DNA of 64,000 bases from Spirosoma spitsbergense DSM 19989 (GCF_000374085.1 NZ_KB893499.1:1-64000); one strand, 5' to 3'. Counted from the first letter of the stretch, positions 1 to 9,129 are shown. Notes: generated by a model not told the origin, from the sequence alone. Numbers and translations: made by a program.

Positions 1-273
1 AAGTATCACTCACTGAACTTGCCCATTCAGTTATTGCCTTTACCGACCTATGCCTCCTGGCTCAATCCGATTGAGCGGTTGTGGAAGTTTCTCAAGAAAG
101 AGGTCATTCATAATCATCGCTGGTCGGCTTGTGCCGATTTGCTCAAGTCCCGTTTAGGCAGCCTGTTGACTGGTTTGGAGGGCGGTTCTGATGAATTGCT
201 TTCCTACTGTGGTCTGTTCAATCCCAAGGGTATCTATGCCCATGCCCTCAAAAGGAACTCGGCGGTTAATTAA
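1..273 (+). mobile_element. IS630-type transposase, 3' part (cut by window start)
   Basis: The open frame runs in from the window edge, with no start codon inside, to a TAA at 271-273, so only about 90 C-terminal residues are visible. The segment LPTYASWLNPIERLWKFLKK is the conserved region around the last acidic residue (the E of NPIE) of the DDE catalytic triad in IS630/Tc1-type transposases. These enzymes cut and paste DNA at TA targets. The tail after the motif has the usual length, so this end looks intact. The AT-rich stretch 274-333 may hold the terminal inverted repeat, but the partner end is outside the window. Confidence 0.85.
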
Positions 274-333
274 TTCAAATCAATAAGGCGAGGGATTTTC
301 CCCCAGAGTGATACATTAATTATCAGTCAGCCT

Positions 334-1329
334 TTACCGCTGCATCTGGTACAGTAATTTCCCCTCTTCGTCGACCAGCGACACGGCCAGATTCGTGGCG
401 TTGGCTGATATGACGGCAAAGCCATAGGCACTTTGGGCGAACAGGGCTACCGGATTCTGCACGGGTGGCGGGGCCAGCGGTGCTCCTCCCCCACCCGCAA
501 TGACGTAGTCGGTAGCTGAACCTGCCGGGCGCAGGTATTGCAGCGTATGCGAATGGCCGTTGAGGTAGAGCGCTACGTTGTACTTGGCCAGCAGCGGCTG
601 AAGTTGCTGGACCAGTTCGGGCTGACTGGCATGGTCCTGGCCAACGGAATAAACCGGGTGATGCCCCATCACAACAATCCACCGCTCGGTGGCCTGACTG
701 AGTACACTATCGACCCAGGCGAGTTGCCGGGTCGTGTTCTGAGCCGTTATATCGGGGAAAGTGCCGGGATTATTTCGGTATTCGGCCAGAAAAGGCGAGG
801 TATCCAGGTAAACGATGCGCAGTTTATTTGTTCCATCGATGGGATATACCTGAGTGTAATAGCGGGCAGGCATAACCCAGCGCGGATTCACCTTGCTGTA
901 ATCGATTTCGGCCTGTGTATTTTGCTGATAATCATGATTGCCCAGTACGGCGTAGAATTTCTGGGGCAGATACGTTCCTTTATACACATTCCCGAACGAT
1001 TGCGTCCAGTGGGCATCGGTCGTGGAAGCAACCCCTGCCGGATAAAAATTATCGCCCAGCAGGGTGATAAACGAAGGTTTGATATACTGTGCGTAGCGAT
1101 CCATCCGGCCCGCTACCAGCGTTTGGTCACCCAGCCCATACACGCCCCAGTCGCCGAAGGCAAAAAAGGTAAGCGCATTAGGCAACGGCTTTACCATCAC
1201 GTCGTCTGGGAACGCGGCCAGTGCGGGATCGGTTGCTGCCGAATGGCAACCAGCCAACGTAACGAATAAAAAGAGCGCGATGGTGGCAGAACACCAAAAA
1301 CGAATTGGACGGCGATTAGCGGGGAACAT
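334..1329 (-). CDS. Metallophosphoesterase, TRAP/purple acid phosphatase-like lipoprotein
   Basis: This is a 331-residue secreted phosphatase. The N-terminus has a lipoprotein signal (hydrophobic residues 10-25, lipobox LAGC with Cys28), so it should be anchored to a membrane on the periplasmic or outer side. The calcineurin-like metal motifs are all present: GDW (D60), GDN (D93, N94) in GDNFYPAGV, GNHD (N131, H132), GHH (H223, H224) and GHSH (H259, H261). GDNFYPAGV closely resembles the signature of tartrate-resistant acid phosphatase, so a two-metal phosphomonoesterase is the best guess. The natural substrate cannot be told. It is a single gene with no operon partner, convergent with the IS fragment. 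Confidence 0.85.
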   Translation of the reverse strand: MFPANRRPIRFWCSATIALFLFVTLAGCHSAATDPALAAFPDDVMVKPLPNALTFFAFGDWGVYGLGDQTLVAGRMDRYAQYIKPSFITLLGDNFYPAGVASTTDAHWTQSFGNVYKGTYLPQKFYAVLGNHDYQQNTQAEIDYSKVNPRWVMPARYYTQVYPIDGTNKLRIVYLDTSPFLAEYRNNPGTFPDITAQNTTRQLAWVDSVLSQATERWIVVMGHHPVYSVGQDHASQPELVQQLQPLLAKYNVALYLNGHSHTLQYLRPAGSATDYVIAGGGGAPLAPPPVQNPVALFAQSAYGFAVISANATNLAVSLVDEEGKLLYQMQR

Positions 1330-1350
1330 CGTGCGAATGGATTTGAGTAG

Positions 1351-1396
1351 CTAACAAATGGGGCTGTCGGACAGAAAATTACGCTACCATTTGTAG
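1351..1396. promoter_or_regulatory. Inverted repeat upstream of the phosphatase gene
   Basis: CTA(A)CAAATGG at 1351-1361 pairs with CCATTTGTAG at 1387-1396, a 10-bp stem with one bulged A. It starts 22 bp upstream of the phosphatase start and could be an operator or an mRNA leader hairpin. There is no direct evidence of function. Confidence 0.3.
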
Positions 1397-1493
1397 TCAC
1401 CGGAATGCTCCTCCCTCTTTTAATTACATTATAATTCGACCCTTTCCCGGAGTTGACTGTCGCTGGTTGCTCAGCGAAATTGTTAGTGACTGT

Positions 1494-1649
1494 TTACCCC
1501 GCCTTAATCAAGGCAGATATGGGTAGGGTATAGAATTGCCGGTAATCCTTTCGTACCTGCCGGGCATACTGTTCGGCATGCTGGAGCAGGTCGGTATCCC
1601 AGCCGGGTTGCCGGGCAAAGTCTATCAGTTCATCAGTAGTTGCCGAGCC
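1494..1649 (-). pseudogene. Decayed C-terminal gene fragment, family unknown
   Basis: In the otherwise gene-free 1330-1883 interval, one minus-strand frame reads as convincing protein for 51 codons before a TAA at 1494-1496. It includes DELIDFARQPGWDTDLLQHA and ends YTLPISALIKAG. The same frame is closed upstream by a TAA at 1650-1652 and has no start codon. Composition is protein-like, rich in charged and aromatic residues. I read it as the 3' remnant of a lost gene. I do not recognise the family. Bases 1397-1493 and 1653-1760 show nothing I can name. Confidence 0.45.
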
Positions 1650-1760
1650 TTATTGACCTCCAGTTAGGGAATGAGTCGAAGGAAACTGAAACCCTTTAGC
1701 CACAGATTATACGTTTATCCTGATTGAGCGTATGCACAGCACTTCTATGTACATAAACAG

Positions 1761-1795
1761 GCAGGAAACGACTGGAAATCACCAGCGTTTCCTGC
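1761..1795 (-). terminator. Hairpin downstream of the sialidase-like operon
   Basis: GCAGGAAACG (1761-1770) pairs with CGTTTCCTGC (1786-1795). The stem continues inward as CTGG/CCAG after a single bulged A, giving about 14 bp around a 6-nt loop. It lies about 90 bp beyond the ancestral stop of the last operon gene, where a terminator is expected. There is no strong U tract on the minus strand, so the terminator reading is tentative. Confidence 0.5.
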
Positions 1796-1883
1796 TGTAA
1801 GCAACCAACCTATGTTTAACTATCAAAAGCGGCATTAATGTACCTTACTCCTCCTAACTACCTGAAAGACAAAGCTGAAAAAT

Positions 1884-3071
1884 CTAAATAAATCGACCCT
1901 CCCGGCTGGTAACGTAGCGGTCATAAACAATGCAGTCGCCTTTGTTCGACCAGATGACACCGTTGACAGGGCTTTCCTCATCCGATGCCCTGGGAGTTAA
2001 CGGGTGAAATTTCCCGGTCTTTACATCGGTCATAAACACACTGTTGTCAGCTACATCGATGAGTTACTGTCCGTTGGGGCTGAAAGAGAATGTTATTCGT
2101 CGTTGAGCCACACCGGCAGGTGGGTTAGGCCGGGTGGTAACAGTACCTTCCAGCGGCTGGTTTGGGGCGGCATTAGTCAGATTATCCGGCAGGTCCAGTA
2201 CGAATACCTCCGTTATAGTCTGGTTGGCTTCGTTACGGACATTCCCCTGGAAAGCCAGCGCCCGTTTCTGGTGCATACCGTCTGCTTTGTAGTATCCGTT
2301 ACGCCCAATCCAGGTTTCATCGAACGCCCGGTCTATAGCATCGCTGCCGGGTTCGGGCCGCTCTGTCACCTGTGCAACGACCGTAGCAAACCACTCACCA
2401 CCGAAATTATCCATGTCGTTGCCATTACTGACCGATACGCTTCGGGCGGGAGACAAAACACCCACCGTCCGTAAGTCCCGCACGACTGAGTCAGTCCGGG
2501 ATAACTGCTCCATCACAGCATCGTTGTACGTAAAACTAATCCAATGACCGTCGGCACTCCATTGATGCGCGTGCGTTCCACCCCGAAGGGCACCGGGCGT
2601 AAACGGGTTCACTACATCCCGACCGTCCAGAAAGCAGGTTTTTTGCGGTTCATTTACATTGACCAGTACACCCGTTCGTCGGGTCATGGCATTGGGTTGT
2701 TGGGCGCTGGCGTTACGTAGTCCGTGCAGAAACAGCACGGCGGGTTTAGTGGGGCAAAACGTGGCAGCTCCCACGCCCGGCCCATACTCCGATTGGTTTG
2801 ACGTTTGGTAAAGCAGACGCGTTTCGCCCGTTTTGGTATTCACCATTTCAACGCAACAGGTCTGTCCCAGCTGCGTGTCCAGGTTGCGGGTATCGTAAAC
2901 AATCCATTGGTCGTCCGGCGAAAAAACCTGCGTGTTGTTCAGCGTGTGTCCTTTCGGTTCGTAGGTCAATTGCCGTTCAACGGGTACAGGTTGCGGCAAC
3001 CCAGCGGATAGGGTCAGTCCCACAGAGAACGATTGTATCAATACGACAGCCACGATCAATTTTATATCCAT
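1884..3071 (-). pseudogene. DUF3748 family protein, interrupted by one in-frame TAA
   Basis: The frame from 3071 encodes 335 residues of a TolB/WD40-like beta-propeller protein of the DUF3748 family, with an N-terminal signal peptide and propeller phrases such as FSPDDQWIVYDTR and WSADGHWISFTY. It stops at a TAA (2064-2066) after FSFSPNGQ. The same frame continues immediately after that TAA with LIDVADNSVFMTDVKTGKFH and runs 59 more codons to a TAG at 1884-1886. One codon, probably TAC or TAT changed to TAA, therefore explains the break, because the phrase SPNGQ-Y-LIDVADN is what the fold predicts. It is last in the operon and abuts the sialidase-like gene directly. The truncated 335-residue product could still be made. 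A sequencing error is the alternative. Confidence 0.8.
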
Positions 3072-4277
3072 TCAGAATTTTAGAACGGCAAAGTCAGTAA
3101 CGCCTTCCAGCAGAGGCTCCCAGGCAGAGGGGTTGCGGTAGGTACGGAAATTTTTCAGCCGGTGGAACGTCAGGAAATTAGAATTGTGCTGATTGTCGGC
3201 ACCGCCCATGCCATCGTCAAAGGCCGTACGCGAGGCAATGACGATGTCTTTCCCGTCGAACTGCCAGTCCAGGTACTGAAAGCCGTGCTTCTCCACATCG
3301 GGGTGGTAGAGCACAATACCCCGGATACTCCAGGTTTCGAGGTCCGGCGACGAGAGCATCACCTGCGCGTTTCGGGCACGTTGGCGCTTATAGACCCGGT
3401 GTTTGGGCAGGGCATAATTGGTGAAGCTGTAATATTGTTTCGACTTCGGGTCGAAGCGGATGTTGAATTTCTTGGTAGCTCCCGGCAGTTTGATAAACTT
3501 GACCATCGTAGGATCGGCCGTTTGCCCGTCGTTACTAACCCGGTACATCACTGCCTGATCATCCTCCAGGTTATTAACCCGCAGGATGTTCCAGATTTCA
3601 CCTTTTGGGGTCATCACTACATTACCTTCCAGCCACGCATTGCCCGGTTTCCAGTTTTCGCGATCATACTTGAGCCGTTGGGTAAACGACCAGCTTTTGG
3701 GGTCGAGCAGGTTTGCATCGACGGGTGCGGAGGCCACAAAACTCTGAAAATTACCCCAGCTTGTGGCGGGTACGTTCCGCTCCATGCCTTTCCAGATACG
3801 CCCTTTGAATACCTGAACCGGCACCGATGCACAATGAAAACCCTGCTCGGTACTCAGGTAGCCGTCATCCACACTGCTCCAGGTATGCCCCCCGTCGGCT
3901 GACCGACGGATGGACATTCGCCCGTATTCTTTTGTGGTACCAAACAGGTAAACGGCTCCCTTGTTGACGAAAAGAGTAGCCCACCACAGGCTGTCTAATT
4001 CGGCCACTTTTTGCCAGCTTTTGCCCCGGTCGCCCGATTCAAAGACATGGGTGTGCTGGGGCGTCGGCCCTTTCCCGAAAATATCGTGCGAGGTAATGTA
4101 CTTGCCATCGGGCAGGATAACGATGCTGGGCGAACCCAGATAATTACCGGTCGATTTGGGCAAGTGTTCGATGACAACACCCGGCACGTCGGGGAAGTCC
4201 TGACCATGGGCGAGACACATAACTGAGAAGCAGAGGAGACTAATCAGGCTAAACTGTCTTAACGTTGTCGTGTACAT
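3072..4277 (-). CDS. Sialidase-like BNR-repeat secreted protein
   Basis: 401 residues with a Sec signal peptide (hydrophobic residues 8-24, cleavage after AHG), so it is exported. Two Asp-box motifs of the sialidase/BNR fold are visible, SGDRGKSW and SADGGHTW, spaced as blades of a six-bladed propeller. These proteins often release or bind terminal sugars such as sialic acid, but Asp boxes are structural and the catalytic Arg triad and Tyr could not be assigned by eye, so the substrate is open. It sits between a NanA-like aldolase gene (12 bp gap) and the DUF3748 gene (no gap). That context supports a role in releasing a sugar acid or amino sugar for the downstream lyase. Confidence 0.8.
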   Translation of the reverse strand: MYTTTLRQFSLISLLCFSVMCLAHGQDFPDVPGVVIEHLPKSTGNYLGSPSIVILPDGKYITSHDIFGKGPTPQHTHVFESGDRGKSWQKVAELDSLWWATLFVNKGAVYLFGTTKEYGRMSIRRSADGGHTWSSVDDGYLSTEQGFHCASVPVQVFKGRIWKGMERNVPATSWGNFQSFVASAPVDANLLDPKSWSFTQRLKYDRENWKPGNAWLEGNVVMTPKGEIWNILRVNNLEDDQAVMYRVSNDGQTADPTMVKFIKLPGATKKFNIRFDPKSKQYYSFTNYALPKHRVYKRQRARNAQVMLSSPDLETWSIRGIVLYHPDVEKHGFQYLDWQFDGKDIVIASRTAFDDGMGGADNQHNSNFLTFHRLKNFRTYRNPSAWEPLLEGVTDFAVLKF

Positions 4278-4289
4278 TCGATGGGTGAT

Positions 4290-5255
4290 TTAGGTCAGTA
4301 AAGAAGATGCGGTTTCAATCTTGAGTACCTGTCGAAGTTGAGCCACTGTCTCCAATAAGTTGTCCATCTCGTTTTGCAACGCCGGGGTAAGCGGGTCTAC
4401 CGCCCGGCGGGTTTTCAAGGAGATGGGAAGCCCCTGCTTTTGCAGGCTGTACTTGGCAATGACCGGGTAGGCCGTATGCACCAGATCCATGCAGTCGGTC
4501 AGGAACTGCTGTACCTGATTCACGGCATCCTGACGGGCCGCGTCATCGACGTGAGTGCATAACCAGGTAATGAGTTCCGGGAAAATATTCCCCTGAATGC
4601 AGCACAAACCAGCCGCCCCCGCCCGCAGCGACGACACAGCATTGACCATGTAGGCGTCGTAGAGCGCAAAGTTATAACCGCTCGCCACCGATAGCCGACG
4701 GCTCACTTCGCCGGCATCCAGACAGGTATCTTTGTGGTACACCAGTCGGCCAGTGGGCAACAACGCGGCCAGTATATCACTATTGATGAGTCGCTTGTAC
4801 GGGACCGGGCACTCGTAAAGTCCCAGCGGAATGGCTTCGGTCAGGGCCATTAACTGGTGTATCCGGTCCAGAAACACACTATCGCTCTCGTCCTCACTTG
4901 CTAACTGGCTCGTAATGACAATAACGGCCTGTACACCGGTATCATAGATGCGTTTGACAAAATCGGCCTGTTGTTCGATGGACCCGCCAAACGTTCCCGT
5001 AGCCACAACCGGCACCCGACCACCCGCCCGGTTCACCACCTGTCTGGTAATGGACAGTCGTTCCGAATCGGTCAGTTCGTACATCTCGCTGGACAGACAG
5101 TTGGCAAACAAACCAGCCGCCCCCGACGCTAAGTAATAATCGGTCAGGTGAGCCAGACCCGGCGAGTCGATGGCACCCGATTCGAGAAAGGGCGTGAGCA
5201 TAACGGGAATAAACCCACGGGGCAATGAACCGGATGATTGATTGGGGAGAGCCAT
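4290..5255 (-). CDS. Dihydrodipicolinate synthase / N-acetylneuraminate lyase family aldolase
   Basis: 321-residue TIM-barrel class I aldolase that forms a Schiff base with a keto acid. The start GFIPVMLTPF matches the family's first strand. The active-site Tyr lies in GLYECPVPYK (YxxP) and the Schiff-base Lys in VYHKDTC, near residue 170. Length is slightly above the usual 290-310. True DapA acts in lysine synthesis. Here the gene lies in an operon with an SSS transporter and a sialidase-like protein, so catabolic cleavage of a sialic-acid-like sugar acid is more likely. The exact substrate is not determinable. It is followed after 12 bp by the sialidase-like gene. Confidence 0.85.
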   Translation of the reverse strand: MALPNQSSGSLPRGFIPVMLTPFLESGAIDSPGLAHLTDYYLASGAAGLFANCLSSEMYELTDSERLSITRQVVNRAGGRVPVVATGTFGGSIEQQADFVKRIYDTGVQAVIVITSQLASEDESDSVFLDRIHQLMALTEAIPLGLYECPVPYKRLINSDILAALLPTGRLVYHKDTCLDAGEVSRRLSVASGYNFALYDAYMVNAVSSLRAGAAGLCCIQGNIFPELITWLCTHVDDAARQDAVNQVQQFLTDCMDLVHTAYPVIAKYSLQKQGLPISLKTRRAVDPLTPALQNEMDNLLETVAQLRQVLKIETASSLLT

Positions 5256-5287
5256 AGTAGAGGACAGAAATTGATCGCGGAGAAAAT

Positions 5288-6883
5288 TTAGTTCGTGAGA
5301 CTACGTTGCGGTGGGGTGGTCGGTACCGGCTTTCCGTTACCCGTGCGCAGTTTCGTGAGCAGCAGGCCCGTCAGAAAAATAGTGAGTGTACCGACTACTA
5401 TCGTCATGTTCTGGTTGAGTGGGTTGCGCAGGTAGCCATACTCATTGGGTAACTGCCCCGAAAACGTCAGCCAGACAATGACCAGCACCCCGATAACCGT
5501 AGCCGTGAAGGCTTCGGCGTTGCGGGTGGAGCGGGAAATAATGCCCAGCAGAAACAGCCCCAGCATACCCCCGGCAAAAATACCGGACAGCAGCCACCAG
5601 ATGTCGAGTACGCTTTTAACCCCAATCATGGCGATGCCGGTAAGCATTCCGAAAACACCAAACAGGGTGGTTGCGATGTACAAAAGCCGCAGCGAGTTTT
5701 TGGCCGATAGGTTGGGGTTGATGTACCGCTGGTAAATATCCACCGAGAAAACGGTGGCCGACGCGTTCATGCCGGAACTAATGGTGCTCATAGCCGCCGA
5801 CATAATGGCCGCTACAATAAGACCCAGCAAACCCGCCGGTACTTTGTTAACCATAAAGTGGGGCATTACTTTGTCGCCAATATCGGCCGCGCTGAGTGTA
5901 CCGGCCAACTGACGGATAGCCGCCTGACTCCCGGCTGGCAACCGTTCGGTGGCGACCTGCAACCGGACAGCATCCATCAAATCGGGGTTGGTCTGGTAAT
6001 AAGCGTACAGGGCCGAGCCGATGAAAAAGAACAGCAGCGAGATGGGAACGTAGAGATAGACGCACAACCAGACCGACCGGGCGGCTTCTTTGATGGAAGT
6101 AGTCGTGTGGTACCGCTGCACATAGTTCTGGTCCATGCCGAAGTTGTTTAGATTCATAAAAAATCCATACAGCAGCACGACCCAGAACGTAGGCTGGGTA
6201 AAGTCAGGGGCGAAACTTCCGAGGCTGAATTTGTTATCGGTCGCACCAATATCCACAATATGACTCAGTCCGCCGGGCATCCCCCGCACCACCAGCCACA
6301 GAATGATTACGGCCCCCGACGTTTTCACGACGCCCTGCACCACTTCTGTCCAGATGACGGCTTCCATGCCGCCCAGCACCGTATAAATAATGATGCAACT
6401 GCCCACCACCAGCATGATAGTCGCCATCGGGTAGCCCGTCAGAGCCTGTAAACTGAGGGCAATGCCGAAGAAAATGGACCCCATGCGGGCCAGTTGGGTG
6501 AGTAGAAAGCAAACCACGGCGTAGGTTCTTGCCCAGGGACCAAAGCGGTGTTCCAGGTGGGTATAGGCCGATACTTCGCCCGTGTGGCGATAGAAAGGGA
6601 CAAAAAAACGAGTGGCTACCCAGGCCGCTAACGGCATAGACAGGCTAAACACGAAGGAGTTCCAGTTAGACCCGAAGGCTTTGCCCGGTACGCCCAGAAA
6701 CGTGTTACTACTCAGGAACGTAGCATAGAGCGACATGCCAATGGCCCAGCCCGGAATCTTGCCCGATGCCGTGGTAAACTGGTCGGCAGTCCCGGTTTTT
6801 CGGGAGAAATAAACCCCAACGGCAATCATACCGGCCAGATAGGCCAGTATAACCGACAGGTCAAGCATGGGTAATGTTCTCAT
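5288..6883 (-). CDS. Sodium:solute symporter (SSS family)
   Basis: Polytopic inner-membrane protein of 531 residues with about 13 hydrophobic segments, typical of the SSS/SLC5 family that imports sugars, sugar acids or vitamins with Na+. Family signals include ASGKIPGWAIGMSLYATFLS near residues 40-60 (the A/S-G-x-I-P-x-W motif) and MSAAMSTISSGMNASATVF in the helix carrying the sodium site. It is first in the operon with the aldolase, sialidase-like and DUF3748 genes, 32 bp before the aldolase, so it most likely imports the lyase substrate. The start could also be the Met at 6868. A divergent AraC-type regulator lies upstream. Confidence 0.9.
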   Translation of the reverse strand: MRTLPMLDLSVILAYLAGMIAVGVYFSRKTGTADQFTTASGKIPGWAIGMSLYATFLSSNTFLGVPGKAFGSNWNSFVFSLSMPLAAWVATRFFVPFYRHTGEVSAYTHLEHRFGPWARTYAVVCFLLTQLARMGSIFFGIALSLQALTGYPMATIMLVVGSCIIIYTVLGGMEAVIWTEVVQGVVKTSGAVIILWLVVRGMPGGLSHIVDIGATDNKFSLGSFAPDFTQPTFWVVLLYGFFMNLNNFGMDQNYVQRYHTTTSIKEAARSVWLCVYLYVPISLLFFFIGSALYAYYQTNPDLMDAVRLQVATERLPAGSQAAIRQLAGTLSAADIGDKVMPHFMVNKVPAGLLGLIVAAIMSAAMSTISSGMNASATVFSVDIYQRYINPNLSAKNSLRLLYIATTLFGVFGMLTGIAMIGVKSVLDIWWLLSGIFAGGMLGLFLLGIISRSTRNAEAFTATVIGVLVIVWLTFSGQLPNEYGYLRNPLNQNMTIVVGTLTIFLTGLLLTKLRTGNGKPVPTTPPQRSLTN

Positions 6884-6974
6884 GGCTATGGGCTATCACT
6901 GACCAGGGTTGCAGGATAAATTATCTGATTGTCAAAAGTGTCCACTACCTAACGTATGATGTCAACCGATAAAG

Positions 6975-7017
6975 AAGTACCTCAGTAGTACATACAGTTA
7001 TGACTATTGAGGTACTT
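6975..7017. promoter_or_regulatory. Inverted repeat between symporter operon and araC-type gene
   Basis: AAGTACCTCA (6975-6984) and TGAGGTACTT (7008-7017) are perfect 10-bp arms. They extend inward by TA/TA after one G-T pair. The site lies between the divergent regulator and symporter genes, just downstream of the minus-strand -7 box at 7034-7041. That fits an operator for the AraC-type protein. Confidence 0.5.
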
Positions 7018-7033
7018 TATTTAACTTTATTGA

Positions 7034-7041
7034 CAAATTTA
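7034..7041 (-). promoter_or_regulatory. -7 promoter box for the symporter operon
   Basis: On the minus strand this reads TAAATTTG, an exact TAnnTTTG match to the Bacteroidetes -7 element, about 150 bp before the symporter start. No clear -33 TTG is seen at the usual distance. Confidence 0.4.
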
Positions 7042-7116
7042 GCTAGTATTCGGCGGGTCTTCTTCTCAGCACTTATCGCATTAGTGTACTAAATTATCAT
7101 GTTGAACTAATTTTTC

Positions 7117-8004
7117 ATGAAGGCCCATTTTCACAAAGTTCCCGCCGATACCTCGGCAGCATTTCTTGCCCGGCACGATATCAAACCCAATTTTGGCACA
7201 ATCTGGCATTACCATCCCGAACTGGAACTGCATTACGTGATACAGGGGGAAGGAGTCCGGTTCATTGGCGACAATGTGAGCAATTTTTCGGCCGGGGAAG
7301 TGTTGTTACTGGGCGAAAATTTACCGCACACCTGGCAGTGCAACAAAGAATATTTCCACGAAAGCCCTGATTTACAGGTAGAAGCAATTGTGATTCAGTT
7401 TCGCCCCGATTGCCTGGGCACTAATTTCCTAACGCTGACGGAAGCGTACCCGATTCGCAGGCTGTATGAAAAGGCCAGACGTGGCATAGTCGTTAGGGGA
7501 AAAACAAACCAGCAAATTACCGAACTCATGCAGCGCGCTGTAAAAGGCACCCCACTACAACGCGTGATTATGCTGCTATCTATTTTAGACCTGTTAGCTG
7601 AATCGGATGAGGTTGAGCTTATTACGTCCCCGTATGGTTTTTATAAATCGAACGAACTGGAAACAATTCGCCTGAACGCGGTGTGTAGCTATACATTATC
7701 CAATTACGAAAAGAATATTGCCCTGGAAGAGGTTTCGGCCATTGCCAACCTGAGTGTGACCTCGTTCTGCCGGTATTTCAAGCTGATGACGCATAAAACA
7801 TTCCACGATTTTTTGACCGAGATTCGGATTAGCCACGCCTGTCGGGCGTTGATCGACAATCAGCTTAGCATCGAGATGGTTTGTTTCGAGAGTGGCTTCA
7901 ACAACCTCTCCAATTTCTACCGTCAGTTCAAACGCACAAAGGGGGTAACACCACTTGCGTATAAACAGACGTATCTGCAACGGGTATTGGCTACCCAACG
8001 GTGA
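7117..8004 (+). CDS. AraC-family transcriptional regulator with cupin sensor
   Basis: 295 residues. The N-terminal cupin (about residues 20-90) has WHYHPELELHYVIQGEG followed by GENLPHTWQ, the usual ligand-binding beta barrel of sugar-responsive AraC proteins. The C-terminal AraC DNA-binding domain (about 195-290) carries two helix-turn-helix units, with ANLSVTSFCRYFKLMTHKTF in the first and the signature GFNNLSNFYRQFKRTKGVTP in the second. It is divergent from the sialidase-like operon with a palindrome between, so it very probably controls that operon in response to its sugar. The molybdenum hydroxylase genes downstream are 159 bp away and may or may not be under its control. Confidence 0.9.
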   Translation: MKAHFHKVPADTSAAFLARHDIKPNFGTIWHYHPELELHYVIQGEGVRFIGDNVSNFSAGEVLLLGENLPHTWQCNKEYFHESPDLQVEAIVIQFRPDCLGTNFLTLTEAYPIRRLYEKARRGIVVRGKTNQQITELMQRAVKGTPLQRVIMLLSILDLLAESDEVELITSPYGFYKSNELETIRLNAVCSYTLSNYEKNIALEEVSAIANLSVTSFCRYFKLMTHKTFHDFLTEIRISHACRALIDNQLSIEMVCFESGFNNLSNFYRQFKRTKGVTPLAYKQTYLQRVLATQR

Positions 8005-8162
8005 GTTTGTGTCTATCATCTTTCTAAGGCCGGTTGCGCTGGTATCAGTCGGCAGTTTTGTATAACAATTTCATTGTATGATGGGTTGTTTAATGATTGC
8101 CCGCTCCAGAACACAACCTCGCTCAACAGACTAACGCTATAACGGCAATTCCAACAATCTGC

Positions 8163-8948
8163 ATGATGAACGGAGACGAAAAACCCCAGCTAACAGAAGA
8201 CGAAAAGAAACTGTTCGAAGATCTGATGCCGGAAGACCTCAATGAGATTCTGGATATGGGCGTCGACAGGCGGCATTTTCTAAAATTGATAACGCTGGCA
8301 GGGGGTGGCATACTGGCGGCTCAGTCAGCGGTGGCCGAACAGGTTTTTACCCGCCCCTCCAGCATCCCGATGGGGAATGCGCCACTGACTACCATTGAAA
8401 ACGGAGTCGATGTATCGTTCCGGGTCAATGGCGCGGCCCGGAAGATGACGGTCGATTCCCGAATGACCCTGCTGGATACCCTGCGCGAACGGCTCGAACT
8501 GACCGGCTCTAAAAAGGGGTGCGACCACGGTCAGTGCGGGGCCTGTACCGTTATTGTGGATGGGCAACGGGTGCTGTCCTGCCTGACGCTGGCCGCCAGT
8601 TGTGAGGGCCGGTCCGTTAAAACCATCGAAGGCGTAGCCCAGGGCAATGACCTGCATCCGATACAGGCCGCTTTTTTGAAACACGACGGGTTCCAGTGTG
8701 GCTTCTGTACGCCCGGCCAGATCTGCTCGGCAATGGCGCTGGTGGACGAAGCAAAACGGGGAGACGCCAGCTACGTAACCGAAAACGTTCGCCGAAAAAC
8801 CGGCCCGGTTCAACTCTCCAACGAAGAGATCCGGGAGCGGATGTCGGGGAACATATGCCGTTGTGGTGCCTATCCAAACATTGTGGCGGCCATTCAGGAA
8901 GTACACAGCGGCAAACCCGTGGAACAGACCTGGCGCTTCGCCGACTAA
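8163..8948 (+). CDS. Molybdenum hydroxylase 2Fe-2S subunit (PaoA/YagT-like)
   Basis: Electron-transfer subunit of a xanthine oxidase-family enzyme. Numbering is from the ATG at 8163, 261 residues. RR at 36-37 in DRRHFLKLITLAGG is a Tat signal, so the folded enzyme is exported to the periplasm. The plant-type ferredoxin cluster uses Cys120, Cys125, Cys128 and Cys140 (GCDHGQCGACTV). The second all-helical cluster uses Cys179, Cys182, Cys232 and Cys234 (QCGFC, CRC). An upstream in-frame TTG exists, but the two ATGs at 8163/8166 give a more ordinary N-terminus. The FAD and molybdopterin subunit genes follow in order, as in E. coli paoABC. Confidence 0.92.
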   Translation: MMNGDEKPQLTEDEKKLFEDLMPEDLNEILDMGVDRRHFLKLITLAGGGILAAQSAVAEQVFTRPSSIPMGNAPLTTIENGVDVSFRVNGAARKMTVDSRMTLLDTLRERLELTGSKKGCDHGQCGACTVIVDGQRVLSCLTLAASCEGRSVKTIEGVAQGNDLHPIQAAFLKHDGFQCGFCTPGQICSAMALVDEAKRGDASYVTENVRRKTGPVQLSNEEIRERMSGNICRCGAYPNIVAAIQEVHSGKPVEQTWRFAD

Positions 8949-9129
8949 CGCTTTAGAAGCTATTCGAGTTAAGCGCTTTGGCCTAAAAGCGCGTCTTTTG
9001 GCCATGTTCTGCGTTACTTTTTTCATCCGTAGCTACGGCTACGAACTCAAAAAGTGCCTTGACCACAACCAAAATTCACTGCTTTCAGTCTCAAATCGCT
9101 AACATAAACAGCTTCTTACCCAGCACCCT

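Noticed and set aside
538-1269. Long open frame on the plus strand opposite the acid phosphatase
   Set aside because: It is the antisense shadow of a gene with a full set of metal motifs. The translation has no family features.
3162-3902. 246-codon plus-strand frame opposite the sialidase-like gene
   Set aside because: Shadow of the minus-strand gene. No start context and no recognisable domain.
4290-5255. dapA of lysine biosynthesis
   Set aside because: The fold is right, but the operon partners are a symporter and a sialidase-like protein, so a catabolic aldolase is more likely; no gene symbol was assigned.
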